From contig NOWV01000126.1 in assembly GCA_003344405.1 (NCBI GenBank), positions 62,001 to 126,000 of the forward strand: a stretch of DNA of 64,000 nt, in the 5' to 3' direction. The stretch comes from Trichoplax sp. H2 (Eukaryota; Placozoa; Uniplacotomia; Trichoplacea). Positions within the stretch are counted from its first letter, which is position 1. Each line of letters starts with the position of its first letter. Positions 12,644-25,890 of this stretch are shown piece by piece. Position numbers and translations under genes: made by a program. The notes beneath the pieces are model-generated. The model was given only the letters and a program-made list of their open reading frames with translations. It was not told where the DNA came from and did not search any database.

Positions 12644-13784
12644 AGGATGGTTCGAACACTACCTCGGTTACAGCAGCAGATTCCATAGAGACGACGCTGA
12701 CTCGATCAATTTTGAATCATCCTTCTATCTGAAACCAAAAAAAAGGCAGTTATAGTTCTCTTAGCATTGCAGTATTCCTTTCTCGACCTTGTCATCATCC
12801 AAGCCCGTTAAGATACCATACTTCGCCATTTGTAAAATCGTCCATCAACGATCGATCAATCATTACAAGTACAATACACTAGAATAACGCGTAGTAACAA
12901 ATACGAGTACCCTCTCTCGGGGCCATCGCCATGCTTAACCTTAAGGATGTCCTTTTTTATTTGTTTTACCACTTTTTTGGGGGTGAACATATTATTTGAA
13001 TGCTATTAAAGGGTCCCCCCCCCAAATTTTCCAACTGATAGTCACTCCTATGCGATTGCACCATTTTTTTGCCCTTTCTAAATCCAATTGGATGTTTTAC
13101 ACGACCAAAATTTGATCGAAACTGCTAATGTTATGGCGGACCTATTGATGACTAGGATTAAATCAATTAATGATGTACCTGAACTTGTCGTCACTTACTT
13201 CTAGTAGACTGAGTTGTCATATCCATGTTTGAATTTCTTGTAATTTGCATGTCCTTTTTCTCATTTGCATTTTGTCGCTTTGATTATTTTTAAATGGACG
13301 ACAATTAAAGGTTAAGCAATTAAGCTACAAGAGAAAGAAATTGCATATAGAAGCGCTTCCAACGATAGAGTTGAGATACAAGAAGTGAGGTAAGAATCGA
13401 TAATTGACACTGATGACTAATGCTCAATCAATTGAATCGGATCAATCGCCAGACTTAGTAATAAAATACATTGAATATATTGCTTACCACTTGATCATGA
13501 TTTAGTGAAAGATAGTCTACTGGTACAACATCGTACTCCATTGGAAACTTGGCTTGGATTCTTCAATAACTGCTTGACTGACATTTACTACACTCAATTG
13601 ACGAACGACGAATTGATCTTAATTAGTATCTTGACGGTGTCATCTCTTGCCTGTCTATTTTGCTGACAAGTGATAGAACCCATTCTCATTCCTTGAAGTT
13701 CAATTTTACTTTAAGCCTTTTTTCATCATTTTTATCTCCTGCCTCCTTGCTCGATCGTAAGCGCTAACGACACCTTCTTACACC
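12644..13784. other. GSK3 upstream region, no other gene seen
   Basis: Mixed composition with a run of nine to ten C near 13015-13023 and further CCAT motifs (12820-12850, 12920-12935). It probably contains the GSK3 5' untranslated region and promoter. No defined TATA box or other gene was recognised. Confidence 0.4.
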
Positions 13785-16700
13785 ATGAGTACTGGGAGAT
13801 TGAGAACGACATCTTTTGCCGACAATCATGCCAAACCGCAGCATACCGTCGTTGGCGATCTGAAAGTAACCCGTAAGTAAGAATTATAATGCACCAATCA
13901 TGTTTAAAATCTCTTGAACCATATGTACCTTGGAGCTACTTGCTATCATAGCATTTAAACTATGTCGCATGCATGAAAGTAGCAAATGATCCATCTTACT
14001 TTGGTTGTATCACTGTATGATGTGAAATGATGTACATATCGAATTGCTAACATGGAAGGGATCGCTTTAAAAAGAAAGAAATAATAATACGTGGATACCC
14101 TTGGACTTGTTATTTAGTACAGTTACTAGTAAAGTAGGCGGCATTTTTTTTTCCCATACTTTACAGTCGGCTGAAAGGTTAATTCAGTAAAGTATATTGC
14201 ATAAAAGCTCATTCACGCTTTTAAAGTTGTATCGTTGTCGATATTTCTCCATTCGATCCAATTCAATGTAGTTCATCCATATCGTAGAATTAAGTGAAGA
14301 TGCGCCAACCTCAATTATCAATGATACTCTGTTAACGCCAATTGCTCTCCATTTACAACATGGAGTAGCCAGTAGAGTCAAGACTTTTAAGTGAGATTTT
14401 ACAAATTATAAATTAGGATAATATCATTTCCATCTTTTTTATCTTCGACTCTTTTTTTTCCCCTACCGACTAGATGCCAGCTAAGTTACAGTAGCTTAAC
14501 CGTCGTGTAGTTGAAGTCCAATGATGCAACTGAGTTATTGTATAAAACAACATCATTTCATATTCAATCATATTTGAATTATGTTTGATGAATATCTTTC
14601 AACATAAACTTCAACGTACAAGTACCCTTACTCTATTTTACAAACTCCTTTTGTTGTCGAAGCTAGTAATGACCTTTTTTCCCCATAGTTCCAAGGATTC
14701 AATAGTTAATTAATCTTCATTCTCTTTTGATGGTAGATGGTTAAACTCAGTTTATCCACCTTTAGATGAGTAGACGTTTAAACTCTCGAATCATAAAACT
14801 TAAGAGAGTTATGACCATTGGAGAGATAAACTATAACACGAGTTACTGTAATATTGCAGGATAGTTGGGTATTATCTATCTGTCTATGTTATTTTCATTA
14901 AATGCACGCTTTACATTCTGTAGCAGACGGACCTTTATCGCAGTAAATATACAGTAGAATTCAATGATATATATATATATATATATACATAAAATAGGAT
15001 AATGTAGGGTAAAATTGGATTTATACATGTTTGTATCCTATTTACTATTATATCTATCAATTGAAAGTGAAAAAGTTGACATGACTTCAATGCCATAGTC
15101 GCAGTACAAATAGCTCTAAAATCGCACTTTGTCTCCTACATAAATTAAACAGTACTGTATGGACAGTCAATGAGCGGGAAATAACGTTCTTGAATGATAA
15201 ACAAAATGAAATATTCATTGTATGGTGGCCTATATCACCATGATTATTATATTAATGTAGAAAAGAACGATCGGAAAGATCATGATCTAGAGTGCAAGAG
15301 TAGTGGTCTGAAACTGTCAATTGAAGTAGCGATGAAGGAAAGGATACTATAAAGATGATTCTGTCATTATACTAGCAATAGTCAAAGTATGCTATAAAAG
15401 TTTCCATTTCGATTAAGTTGAGAAAGAAAAAGAAAAGTGAATTACATAGTACAGTAATAGCCGTCTTGATTGTTTAAGTTTGTCTTATTACTATCAATCG
15501 AGTCTAGGTTGCTGACCATTTGTGTCAACGTTTAAAATAGGTCCAGGTTAAAAGATGGCATAACATGGAAGAATTAGAATTATTTAAATGGAATTTATGA
15601 AAGAATATTGTAGATTGTGTTATGCCATAGTAATAAGATTCTAATCATGATGCTGGGACGTAACATTGTTACAACAATAAATGAATCATGTTTAATTTAT
15701 CATTTATTTAAGAATTTTTTTATTTCATATTGTTATCTTTATGAAAACGAAATGACATTCTATACTGTAGTGTATATTATAAATTGATGTCTAACGGAGT
15801 CAAGTTAATTCTATCCAATTTACCCTATCATTGCCCCTTTTCTCAACTTTATTCAAACAGTTCATTATTGTTCAAGGTATTTTTATTCTTAATATACAGT
15901 AGGTAGACACTATAGAAATGATCAATATCTGTTTTTAAATTCGAATAAGTCATCATTCAGAAATGATATTGATTGACCATTGACAAGTTATACCTGTACC
16001 TTGCTCATGCAATAGGTGATAAGGATGGCCAACGAATTACAAGTGTTCAAGCAACTTATGGACAACTTCCTGATCGTAACGAAGAAATTAGCTATACCGA
16101 TACAAAAGTTATTGGTAATGGCAGCTTTGGTGTAGTCTACTCAGCGAAATTGTTAGGCAATGAAACTGAAATTGTTGCTATTAAGAAAGTATTGCAGGAT
16201 AAACGATTCAAGGTTTGTCGTTTTAATTTAATTTGCAATTAATATTGATTTCTTTTCGACTTTAATCTTGTTAACGCTATTTCGTATTCAGATGGATAGT
16301 AATTTTATCGTACTTATTATCCTTAAGTGTACTTGATTAATTGTCGTTCTATACATCACTATAAAACCAAAATATGATCATTAATCCACTTTTAAAATCT
16401 CTATTTTCAATATTATTCTACAAGAATATTTCCTTCTTTGTTGTCTTGTTAAAAGGCTCCGCTATACTTATTACTATTATATATTGTCGTAATTTGGGTA
16501 CTTAATAATACACGTATGATCGCATGAAAACAATCGTTTAATATTACTCTTTCTGCCTCATTACTGCGGGTAAAAATAATGGTTATAGTAATGATAATAA
16601 TGTTAGCTGGTTGGAATCATAATCGCTACTATCAACTAATAAATCGACAACCAGAACGATTGCAATAACAAGATACACTTTAATATCTCTATCTGATTCT

Positions 16701-19048
16701 TGATAACTGCACTAATTTTTGTTTTTTTTCATCCTTCAACTATTTTGCTACTGTTATCAATTACATTGAACATTTCTTTTTGTCATTTTTATTTTTAAAT
16801 CGAATAATTTTGATGATTGTTGTTTTTAATTAATCCATCAATTGATTCATGTTGCACTCAATAACAAGTTTAAGAAATAGAGAGCAATTTACTATTCCAA
16901 AAAAAGAATGTTTATTGCATTTTTGTAGATAATCACCTTATGTAATTGACATTCCTAAAGCTAATATTATTGATGCATTATTTTTTGCTGATAGAATCGT
17001 GAATTGCAGATTATGAGACGATTAGACCACATCAATATCGTGAAATTGTTTTACTTTTTCTATTCAGCCGGCGATAAGGTCAGTATAGAAAATTAGTTCG
17101 ATTCAAAATACTTAAATATAATTAATTGAATACGCAATCATATTAATGAACAGCGCAATGTTTTCTATATGATGCCATTTTATAGCCATTAATTGGGCTT
17201 AAATAACTTGTACATTGGAAATTTTTATTCATTTTTTTTTTTATTTTTAATTAATTTTTGTAGTAATTGCAATATTTAACAAATTTATACTTGAAAAATT
17301 AGTCATGTTGTGTTACCAATTCACCTATTGCCTTAAGTTTAATGCGATGCACTAATTAATAATGATGATGATAAATCTTCTTAATTATTCACAGAAGGAT
17401 GAAATATTCCTTAATTTGGTATTAGAGTTTGTCCCAGAAACTGTCTATCGTGTTGCCAGACATTTTACTAAACAAAAACAGTCTATGCCAATCTTCTTTG
17501 TCAAGGTAAAAATCAAAATCAAAATGTAAATAAAATTCTTCAATTCTCCACACCCTCTATTTTGACATTTTGAAACACTTATTTATGACAGCTTCATCTG
17601 TATCAACTGTTTCGATCTTTGGCCTACATTCACTCTCATGGTATATGTCATCGTGATATCAAACCACAAAATTTGTTGTTGTACCCAGATACCGGTCTTT
17701 TAAAGTTGTGTGACTTTGGAAGGTAACGATGTGACAGTTTTACTAATGAGAGTCAATTAAAGTTTGTGTAGTATTGTTGTAAAGTACGATCAATTTTATT
17801 TATCCCATATAATTGAAATTATGTATAGATATATATATATGTTAAATCATAATTTATTGCTATGTTGCTGTTATTATTCTGCAGTTTCAACGACTTGTAT
17901 TACGTACGAGTTTTTATCTTGTTAACAAGGGTTTAATCGAAAAAAAAGTGTTAACTAAATTGCAATTGAATGTATTTTTAATATACAGTGCAAAGGTATT
18001 AGTCAAAGGCGAACCCAACGTTTCATATATCTGTTCACGCTACTATCGTGCACCTGAACTAATATTTGGAGCTACAGATTACACTGTGAAGATCGGTACG
18101 TTAATATTTTATATTAATTTATTCACCAGTATCGGTTATGTCACAGTAAACACATAGCTTTTATTCTAATTTTGTCTTCTTTGTAACGCAAATAATACAC
18201 ACATTCGAATTAATGAGAGGATTTATTATATCTACTCGTACATTAGATACGTGGTCGGCTGGATGTGTTTTAGCTGAACTTTTATTAGGACAGCCCCTCT
18301 TTCCTGGTGAAAGTGGAGTCGATCAGTTAGTAGAGATCATTAAAGTTTTAGGGACACCAACCAGAGATCAAATTCGTGATATGAATCCCAATTATACTGA
18401 ATTTAAATTTCCTCAAATCAAAGCTCATCCATGGGCAAAAGTAAGATCAATTATTTACAAAATTTTTTCAGTTAATACTCATTCTAGTGTTATTCTTTAC
18501 ATAATAATAACACTCCATCGTTTATTAACGATCGTCTGTTTTATCCTGTTGTAATATATGTCATTTATATTATTCAGGTCTTTCGAACAAGGACCTGTAG
18601 CGAGGCAATTGCTTTAATAGGCAAACTATTAGAGTACACGCCATCCAAGCGATTATCAACATTGGATTGTCTAGCACATAATTTCTTTGACGATTTAAGA
18701 CAACCGGGTTGCAAAATGCCAAATGGTAGAGAATTACCACCACTTTTTAATTTTACTCCTCATGGTATGTAATTTCTGCTCAATTAAAAGTTGAAGGACA
18801 CCTTATTTTTTTTTATTATAGTAAATTATACGCTGTCTATTATCGTACCCTAGAAGTACGATCTTGTCTAATGCATATAATAATCAATTTAAAAATTTTT
18901 TTTCATCTTTCGTACTACAGAACTGTCCATTCAACCAAGTCTAAACTCTATCTTAGTACCTTCGTATAAGTCTTCAACAAAGACTGACGGCCCTTCTGCT
19001 GGAGCTAGTAATGACAACGTATCAAATGCTGCTGCTGCATCTTCGTAA
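13785..19048 (+). CDS. GSK3: Glycogen synthase kinase 3
   Basis: Constitutively active Ser/Thr kinase of the Wnt/beta-catenin and insulin pathways, cytosolic and nuclear, which prefers substrates already phosphorylated four residues downstream. Nine exons join in phase: 13785-13872, 16016-16212, 16995-17078, 17395-17505, 17592-17722, 17989-18095, 18247-18440, 18578-18764, 18921-19048, giving 408 residues. The start is the ATG encoding [12 protein letters not shown], the inhibitory Akt site, with Ser10 equivalent to human GSK3B Ser9. Glycine loop GNGSFG at 63-68; catalytic Lys86 in VAIKK; HRD Asp182; DFG Asp201; activation-loop Tyr217 in [10 protein letters not shown]. The primed-substrate pocket Arg97, Arg181 and Lys206 is intact. 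The C-terminal FNFTPHELS is followed by a Ser/Ala/Asn-rich tail shorter than in vertebrates. Intron 1 is 2.1 kb and separates the inhibitory peptide from the kinase domain. It appears fully functional; there is no sign of decay. Confidence 0.98.
14967..14988. repeat. (AT)n microsatellite in GSK3 intron 1
   Basis: About eleven AT dinucleotides in a row, inside the first intron. The rest of this 2.1 kb intron shows no other recognisable feature. Confidence 0.95.
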
Positions 19049-20531
19049 ATTTAATTGTATGTATTCTTGTTTGCACCGTAATACTGCTTTTACTAAGGCC
19101 GATTTGGTAGTGAATCATTTTTTGTTAAAAATTGTGTTGATAAAGATGCCTTCGATATTACAAAAATTCAATAGGAAGATAGATTTTTTTTTACTTTCAG
19201 CGAGTTAACAGGTGCAAAAAATGAAACTTTAATAGATTATTTTGTACTTGTACAGTTTTATCCGGTTGGATTGGTATGATATTGCTAGCGCAATGATTAT
19301 TTACCGTAATAGTGAATTGATTAATTAATTAATTATTATAAATTGCCAACAAACGTTCGTTGAAGACATTCTGTAATCACACAGTTATAGCAGTACTCAT
19401 AATATCGGAGTGCTGAAGTTAACTTTTGTTCTCGTTGCTGTGATATGTAGTTGCTATTGTTGATTATCGGTAATCTTGTACAGGAAAATATAATACGTGC
19501 CATGTGGGATACTGTAATGCAATGCTAGAGAATAGCTTTGTGTCTTGAAACTGATGAAGTGTAATAATTTCGCTTAATAATAATATTGATGTATTTGTCA
19601 TTGCAATTGCCATTTTGGCTGCAGTAGTGTATTACAGTATTTTTTTTTTTTAGTCATCACGGCAACATTAAGCATTGTAAACTCATTTGGCCTTACCATT
19701 GTGTAAACAAATGTGTAAATTGTATGCTCTAATTTTAAAATCAGTGTAGTTGTGTATGAGGTACTTGGATTGGTTAGGTTTTCAACAACTTGACAATCAA
19801 TGTCGGATTATGTAAACCTGTTCTTTCGGCTAGAAATTAATCAATCGTTAGTTATATTCTAAATGGAATGTTATCTTATACCCCGAAGTTATTCTTCTTA
19901 TTATTAACATATACTGTAGCCTATTAATTATTATTAGATAGTTCGATCTTGCATATGGGAATACCTTGGTATATCCCTATAACTATATATTAATACGGTA
20001 TATCTTTTAATCTTTTACTTTTCCCAGCTGACATTGTACAACGATTGTGTACCTATGCGAATCAGTAGTACTTGTCTCATTAGTCAGCTCATTTAATTCA
20101 TTCTATTTGGCTAGTTTCAATGCAATTAGCAAATGGCATCAATTGTTATGAATAAGTATATGGTTTATAACTATGATAATGCTAACTAATTGCTGAGCCA
20201 AAAATTATTGCTTGAATGTAAATCTGTTGTCTCTGTAAGAGTTACTGCTGTTGTATTCAATTCCCGTATTACTTTTGACTCTAAAGAGAAAATGGATCGC
20301 TCATTTAATATTTCGTAGTTTGACCTTAACGCATTCAAGATTGGCATTATTACTGCTATTTGGCATTTATTTTAACCCAATAGAATGATGATAAGATATT
20401 TCAAAGTTATTGTATTGCATTTTTAGATCACTCCTATACGCTGTACATTTTAATCTTTTTATGTTAATGTTGCAATTTATCATCTGCACTGTGGTTGATA
20501 TCGATTATAATGATTGTACAATTTACAGTGG

Positions 20532-20537
20532 AATAAA
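20532..20537 (+). promoter_or_regulatory. Candidate distal poly(A) signal of GSK3
   Basis: AATAAA about 1.5 kb after the GSK3 stop, in a T-rich setting. If used, the 3' untranslated region is long; earlier non-canonical signals are possible. Confidence 0.3.
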
Positions 20538-22145
20538 GAGTTGTAACGTTAAACATAAAGTCGTAAATTGAACCAGTTTTAAATCTTCTGTATCAATCAT
20601 CCCTTTCATTACTAATGGATAGGTCAAGCTCAGTCGAATGCATGACACAAGTCAAGCCAAATAAGTTACGACTCGTACTTCACAATAGTTTCAAAATAGA
20701 TTAAATTTCCATTTCATTTAGTAATACTAATATAATCTGCAGTAGTTGGAGTAAATTCGTAATACGAATGAAGTGATACATAGATTGTACCTGAGGAGTA
20801 CATATCTTCGCCAAGATACAATTTCATACCCGTATTTTTGGATGCGGCTTCATAGTTAATACCTGGATAGAGTAATAACCCAAGCTTCGAATGATCATGA
20901 CTCAAATGCAGTTAAGATTTTGTATTGAGAAAGGAAGAAAAACTTAGCTAACACTGTTACTGCAGTACAGAATATACGACATTTGAATCCTGACTCTTAC
21001 AATATAGTGTTCTCGCTAATGACTATACAGAAATAGCAAAGTAAGCATCGTTACTGCTGATAAAGTATTGTATTACTATATATTTTTCTACTGATAGTTT
21101 CTTAGCTCACATAAGCCATCGCTCCGCTCCGTTATCTTACTGTTGATAAGTTCGCTCATTTATTGGCGGCTGTAAGTCGTTAAATAGCGCTATTCCAACC
21201 ATTCAATAGTTTATATAGTGACATTAAAGTGAAAATAGCAAAAGTTCAACCAATCAACTCTTCTAAAAGTATTCCCGTAAGACATATTTTTCTTTCTTTT
21301 CTTGTAACAAATTACCAATATTTTGAAATTGTAACAGCTACGATAGTGATTACAATCGATGTTGAATGAATTACAATTACAAACTTTAATTGGTAGGTAC
21401 GATAGTTAAAGTTATAAGAACGATAGCAGTCAAATTATGGATATTCAAAATTTGAATAGCAGCTTTTTTTCATGATAGAATTATATCATCACGTTATTAT
21501 AATTAATTAATCATAACTTAATTGCCACAATTTTGACGGCAAATTATGCATATTATGCAGATATTATTTTAATATGACTTTCCTATTAGAAATTCTAAAC
21601 GTGGATAAAGCTCAAATTATCTTAGCTTCATTAAATTAAGATTATAAGAAAATAAAGTACCGCACTAGGCCGATGGTATACATGGTGAGTTACATAACTA
21701 TCAGTAAAAACCATTGGCTGTCGTAAAGTTTGCCAAATATATTATTCATTAAAGTGCATTACGTAGCTCGTTTTTTAACTGAAGAGAAATTATAGTAGAT
21801 GCAATACACGTGTTATTATAATGTTGGGATTGTAAGTCCGTTAGACAGGTGAATATTATTCATGGAATAACGATGATAACGATTTAGAAATACGTACTTG
21901 CTTAGCAATCTTATCTGTTTGAACACCGGTTAAAATATCAGAAAATAAAAATTTAGGCTTGGTCTTGCTACGATGATTGATTTGTTGCCGACGGAAAATC
22001 GATACTAAGTATGATCGATACCTACAGAATACTGTAGATTGCATTCTTAATCATGGTGGCACTTATTGTGAACACTGTTCACGGTAGCTAGATCTTTGGA
22101 ATAGGTTTAGTGACCTTGATAATCTATGTCCATCGATTAGCAAAT
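20538..22145. other. Intergenic, GSK3 to GPCR
   Basis: AT-rich. Two short minus-strand frames (20714-20905 and 21856-22044) have splice-like edges but match no family I recognise, so no gene is called. The stretch also includes the 3' flank of the minus-strand receptor. Confidence 0.4.
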
Positions 22146-23222
22146 TTACATTTCAGTGGCACTACTTTGATTTCCTTCAATTCTGCTACTATTATGGATT
22201 AAGCTTTGTTGAGTTATGGTCCGTTTAATTGCTGGCGATTGGCCAGGTGATGTTGGTAGGATTTTATGATGAAATAGTTGCCATGTTGCATTTTTATAGG
22301 CATCACTTAACGTAACTAAGACTAATGGATTAACAACACCATAAACATAACCTAACAGATGAGCAATAATGAAGAAAGCTCGAAAAGTACAAAAATTTTT
22401 CCGGATATAGGCCGTTGAAAAAGCAATTAATATCACACAAATAAAAATTGGTAGCCAACATAAGAAAAATGATCCTGAAAGTATCCATAAGATGTTTGTA
22501 ACTTTGCGATTATTTTTAACAGCAGCCTCTCCTAATCGTTCACGGACTTCTATATTATGATGTCGTAGATTATAAGCTAAACAACTGTATAATAGCATGA
22601 TAATTGCAAATGGTATCAAATATACAATCATCAATAATATACTTGTATATATTAAATTGTGTAGCTCATAAGAATGAAATCTGTACGTACAAAAAATTGT
22701 AGTCTGAAGATCACGAAAAACTGGTGATATCACAGAGGGTAAAACGATAGAAATGCCAACCAGCCAGATCACAACGATCCCAATGGAGGCTTGTGATTTA
22801 GTTAAGCTTCTGTTCCTGTAGTTAGCCACTGCACGATAGCGTTCTACTGTCATAAATTCCATAGTTAGCATTTCAACAATAGCTAAAGCATTGGTTAGAG
22901 ATCCATAGAAGTAGCATAACGCATCATTGGCAAACCAGTAGCCTAGAATATCACGGCTTAATGTTATGGGTAAACTAAGACCTGTTAATAGTAGATGAGT
23001 TATGGCTAAATTAAAAATCATCAAATGCATGGAAGTTCGAAATTTTCGATGAAAGTTCTTGATGATAACGCAAACAATAACACTATTGCCAAACATAGCG
23101 AGGAAAAAGACGATCACATAGAAAATGATTAATACTATAAAAGGCGCAGGTAATGTTGTTATGCTGCCGCAAATCCTTGCCTCTGCACCGGTGCTGCTGC
23201 TATTGTTAAAGGGGAAATTCAT
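22146..23222 (-). CDS. Class A (rhodopsin-type) G-protein-coupled receptor, orphan
   Basis: Intronless seven-transmembrane receptor, 358 residues, plasma membrane. The start is the first ATG after an in-frame TGA about ten codons upstream. An extracellular N terminus carries an NNSS glycosylation site. TM1 holds GNSVIV, TM2 NLAITHLL, TM3 ends in ERYRAV (DRY variant), TM6 has CWLP, and TM7 has NPLVL. A Cys at the top of TM3 (ALCYF) and one in the second extracellular loop (TIFCTY) can form the family disulfide. The C-terminal tail is about 45 residues, Ser/Thr-rich. The layout is closest to peptide-type receptors, but the ligand cannot be told. Odd points: the conserved TM2 aspartate is His, and the NPxxY tyrosine is Leu. 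Isolated, with no neighbouring gene within 3 kb on either side. Confidence 0.92.
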   Translation of the reverse strand: MNFPFNNSSSTGAEARICGSITTLPAPFIVLIIFYVIVFFLAMFGNSVIVCVIIKNFHRKFRTSMHLMIFNLAITHLLLTGLSLPITLSRDILGYWFANDALCYFYGSLTNALAIVEMLTMEFMTVERYRAVANYRNRSLTKSQASIGIVVIWLVGISIVLPSVISPVFRDLQTTIFCTYRFHSYELHNLIYTSILLMIVYLIPFAIIMLLYSCLAYNLRHHNIEVRERLGEAAVKNNRKVTNILWILSGSFFLCWLPIFICVILIAFSTAYIRKNFCTFRAFFIIAHLLGYVYGVVNPLVLVTLSDAYKNATWQLFHHKILPTSPGQSPAIKRTITQQSLIHNSSRIEGNQSSATEM

Positions 23223-25509
23223 ACTTGAATTAAAATTGTCGCTTGCAGATCATTAAATATGAAATAAGGCTTGAATCAAGATAAATCTATCTAAATCATA
23301 GCATTCTAATGACCAAATGACTGTTAATATCGCAATAAATTAGATTTTTGTGGCACAGTAACGAATTAATATTGAAACTGTTGTTGTGTTAGGATCCTGA
23401 ATTTGCTAATTGAGAAAACCGTATCGGACGGAAATTTTTGATAATTAATTATATACGGTAAATAATAAACTTGCTTAGTCGATCAACTACGTATACGAAA
23501 ATTTATTGCCCTCATATATCAAATTGGTTAATGCTTTACTTGTATTTCATGTATTAAAAGTAAATCCCTAATATATGAAAAGGCTTGCTTGATTAGCGAT
23601 TGAAGGAGTACACTTGTGGAGATATATATTTTCCGCTAAACGGAAGCGTGACTAGCGATAAATCCCAAAACTTATGTTATTTCGTCTTTATGGCGTCGGA
23701 TAGCCGGCTGATAGTTGTATTAATAAAACTATTATTATGTACTCCCGTATGAGTACTGATTCAATATTTTAATGTATCTGTTTGGATATCCATTGGATAA
23801 ATAGATCGTTTCTAAATTATTAGTTCTATTAGCCTAATATCTGCGGTATATTTTATTCTCTGGAAATAACAGAAGGTCCTGATTCTGAAATAATCCAATC
23901 ACCCAATTAACAAAAATATAAATATTGATTGTGGATTAACTTGCACTTATTGCTTTGAAAGTGCTACAGGTAGATTAACACTTATATTCTCCAATGTTGT
24001 AAATTATTACGATTTTTTTTTTCAATCCGAATTGTATCAATACCAGCGGTGGTGCAGTGATAAAAAATAAAGCCGGCTAATTAGATTTGCCTGAGATTCA
24101 ACAGCAGCATCGCTGGTGTGGATGTAAACTTTCTTTAAGAGCAAGGTTTCTACCCTTTTACCTATATAACGTATAGTACAAAGCCAACCGCAGGACTTGT
24201 TCGAGATAAACCAATTTTTTTTATGCTGTTTTGACAGAAATCGTTGTGCTAGTTTATTAGGACTGACCAAAAATGGACTTCATGAGCACAGTTTTTTCCT
24301 CTAGGTCTAGATAAGAGAAAATAATAACACATTCAATAGCTTTTTTTTTCCATTTTGTGTGAATAATTTCACTTGAGATTTAGATTAATTCACTTACGAC
24401 ACTAGTTAATGATTGATTTTATGGCTTAATTGTCAGTAGGCACGGCAAAAGTTATCTCTTAAGCATCAATCAATGCCGAATGCAACTGGAAGCAAAATGG
24501 TAAGAGACACTGTTGCGTGTTGATTTTATATTGATAAGTGCCGATGATAGAATTGGACGAATAGGATTTCGTACAGTTACTTATTTACTGAATGCAGAAT
24601 ACATTACATTGGCTTTGCCAGTAATAATTATATCGATCACCTAGCATTATGTAGAAAATAAATATTTATTATGTAGATTTAAAAATAAAACAAATTTGCT
24701 GTACTGTATACTTAATTGTACGTGAGCCATTAGAATAGCGAGTATTCATCGCTAGGGCTGATTCAACAACCTTTTAAAGTATTCTTAACCGTAAATTAGT
24801 ACTTGTAGAAAGCATTTCTGCTTTCACTATACGATTTAATTTTTGCTAATTCAGATGGTTGAACAAGGAAACAAGTTCTATTGGACGAACAACAATTTAT
24901 AAAACGACTGGCTTGAATATATATTGTTCTCACAATAGAATTATAATTTACTAGAAGTCTCTTTGATCGCGTGCTTATTGCTATTTCGGTAAGCTTTAAT
25001 TTACTATTCCAACAAAAGTTAGCGACCTATAGTGTCAATATCATGACACTAAATCACCAATCAGCTCTTCATCTTGAAATGAAGAAAGAGTGGCTATTGT
25101 CAGCTTCAATTAATGCAATAGTCAATGGCGAATAATGGTGTAATTAACTAAAAACTAAATTCTATTGATCTCGGCATTTAATTCGGTATCAATACAGGAG
25201 GAGAGTTAGTAATGCAACCAGTATAATTATAATGTAATTTATTAAATACATATTCCCGCATTCATTTTCTGCCTAGGAGTCTAACCGAGCAATTAATTCT
25301 CTTTGTTGGTAATCAGGAATTAAATCATGAATTGAACTATAGGATGCTATGGAAATAGTCTTTATAATGGCGGAATCTTGCAGTCAGTAGCGAGAATATA
25401 CGTGCATATACATTAGTTCGTTTTAAGATGCATGCGGCTTGTTTAATAAAAAAATTACGATCGTTTGGCTGAGTAAGTAAAAATAGAGCAACTACTGGTA
25501 TAGCTCTGT
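23223..25509. other. Intergenic, no gene seen
   Basis: AT-rich sequence upstream of the receptor. A 77-codon minus-strand frame at 24037-24270 shows no recognisable domain and was not called. Confidence 0.5.
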
Positions 25510-25890
25510 ATAGGATGGCAAAAATATAAAGTAATTAGTTTACTTAGCATATTGAGTGATGCTTTTACCTATCCTTACGTCATCAAACGGGCATACTAAT
25601 TATGAGGTCCGGAAAATGTTGAAGTTTACAGTATTGATTTGGATTTGACATTGGGATCCACTGTTACGACTAGAGCATAAGATTTGTAGTTAGTATTTGA
25701 TAGGATACGAGGGTAAAAATATAAAGTAATCAGTTCATATAGTGTACTGAACAATGTTTTACCAATCTTTACGTCATCAAATAGGCTCTCAAATTGTGAG
25801 TGAGGAAAATATTAAAGTTTATAGTATTAATTGCGGCATGATAGCTGGATCTACTGTTATGCTTACAGCATATGATTTGCAGCCAATATA
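25510..25890. repeat. Diverged tandem duplication of about 190 bases
   Basis: Copy 1 (25510-25698) and copy 2 (25700-25890) share the order of blocks ATAGGAT, AAAATATAAAGTAAT, TTTACGTCATCAAA-type, AGGAAAAT, AGTTTA(C/T)AGTATT, GGATC(C/T)ACTGTTA and GCATA(A/T)GATTTG. Identity is roughly three quarters by eye. No coding frame spans the unit. Confidence 0.8.

Noticed and set aside
12646-12662. GGTTCGAAC, similar to a tRNA B-box
   Set aside because: The following bases do not complete the B-box and no cloverleaf arms or A-box are present upstream (poly-G and gap).
20714-20905. Minus-strand frame with splice-like edges (NYEAASKNTGMKLYLGED)
   Set aside because: A faint echo of cilia-associated proteins was considered, but neighbouring candidate exons do not join in phase and no family could be named.
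21856-22044. Minus-strand frame (FLFSDILTGVQTDKIAKQ) with a GTACGT donor
   Set aside because: It could be a first coding exon, but the Kozak-like ATG upstream is out of frame and no downstream exon continues it convincingly.
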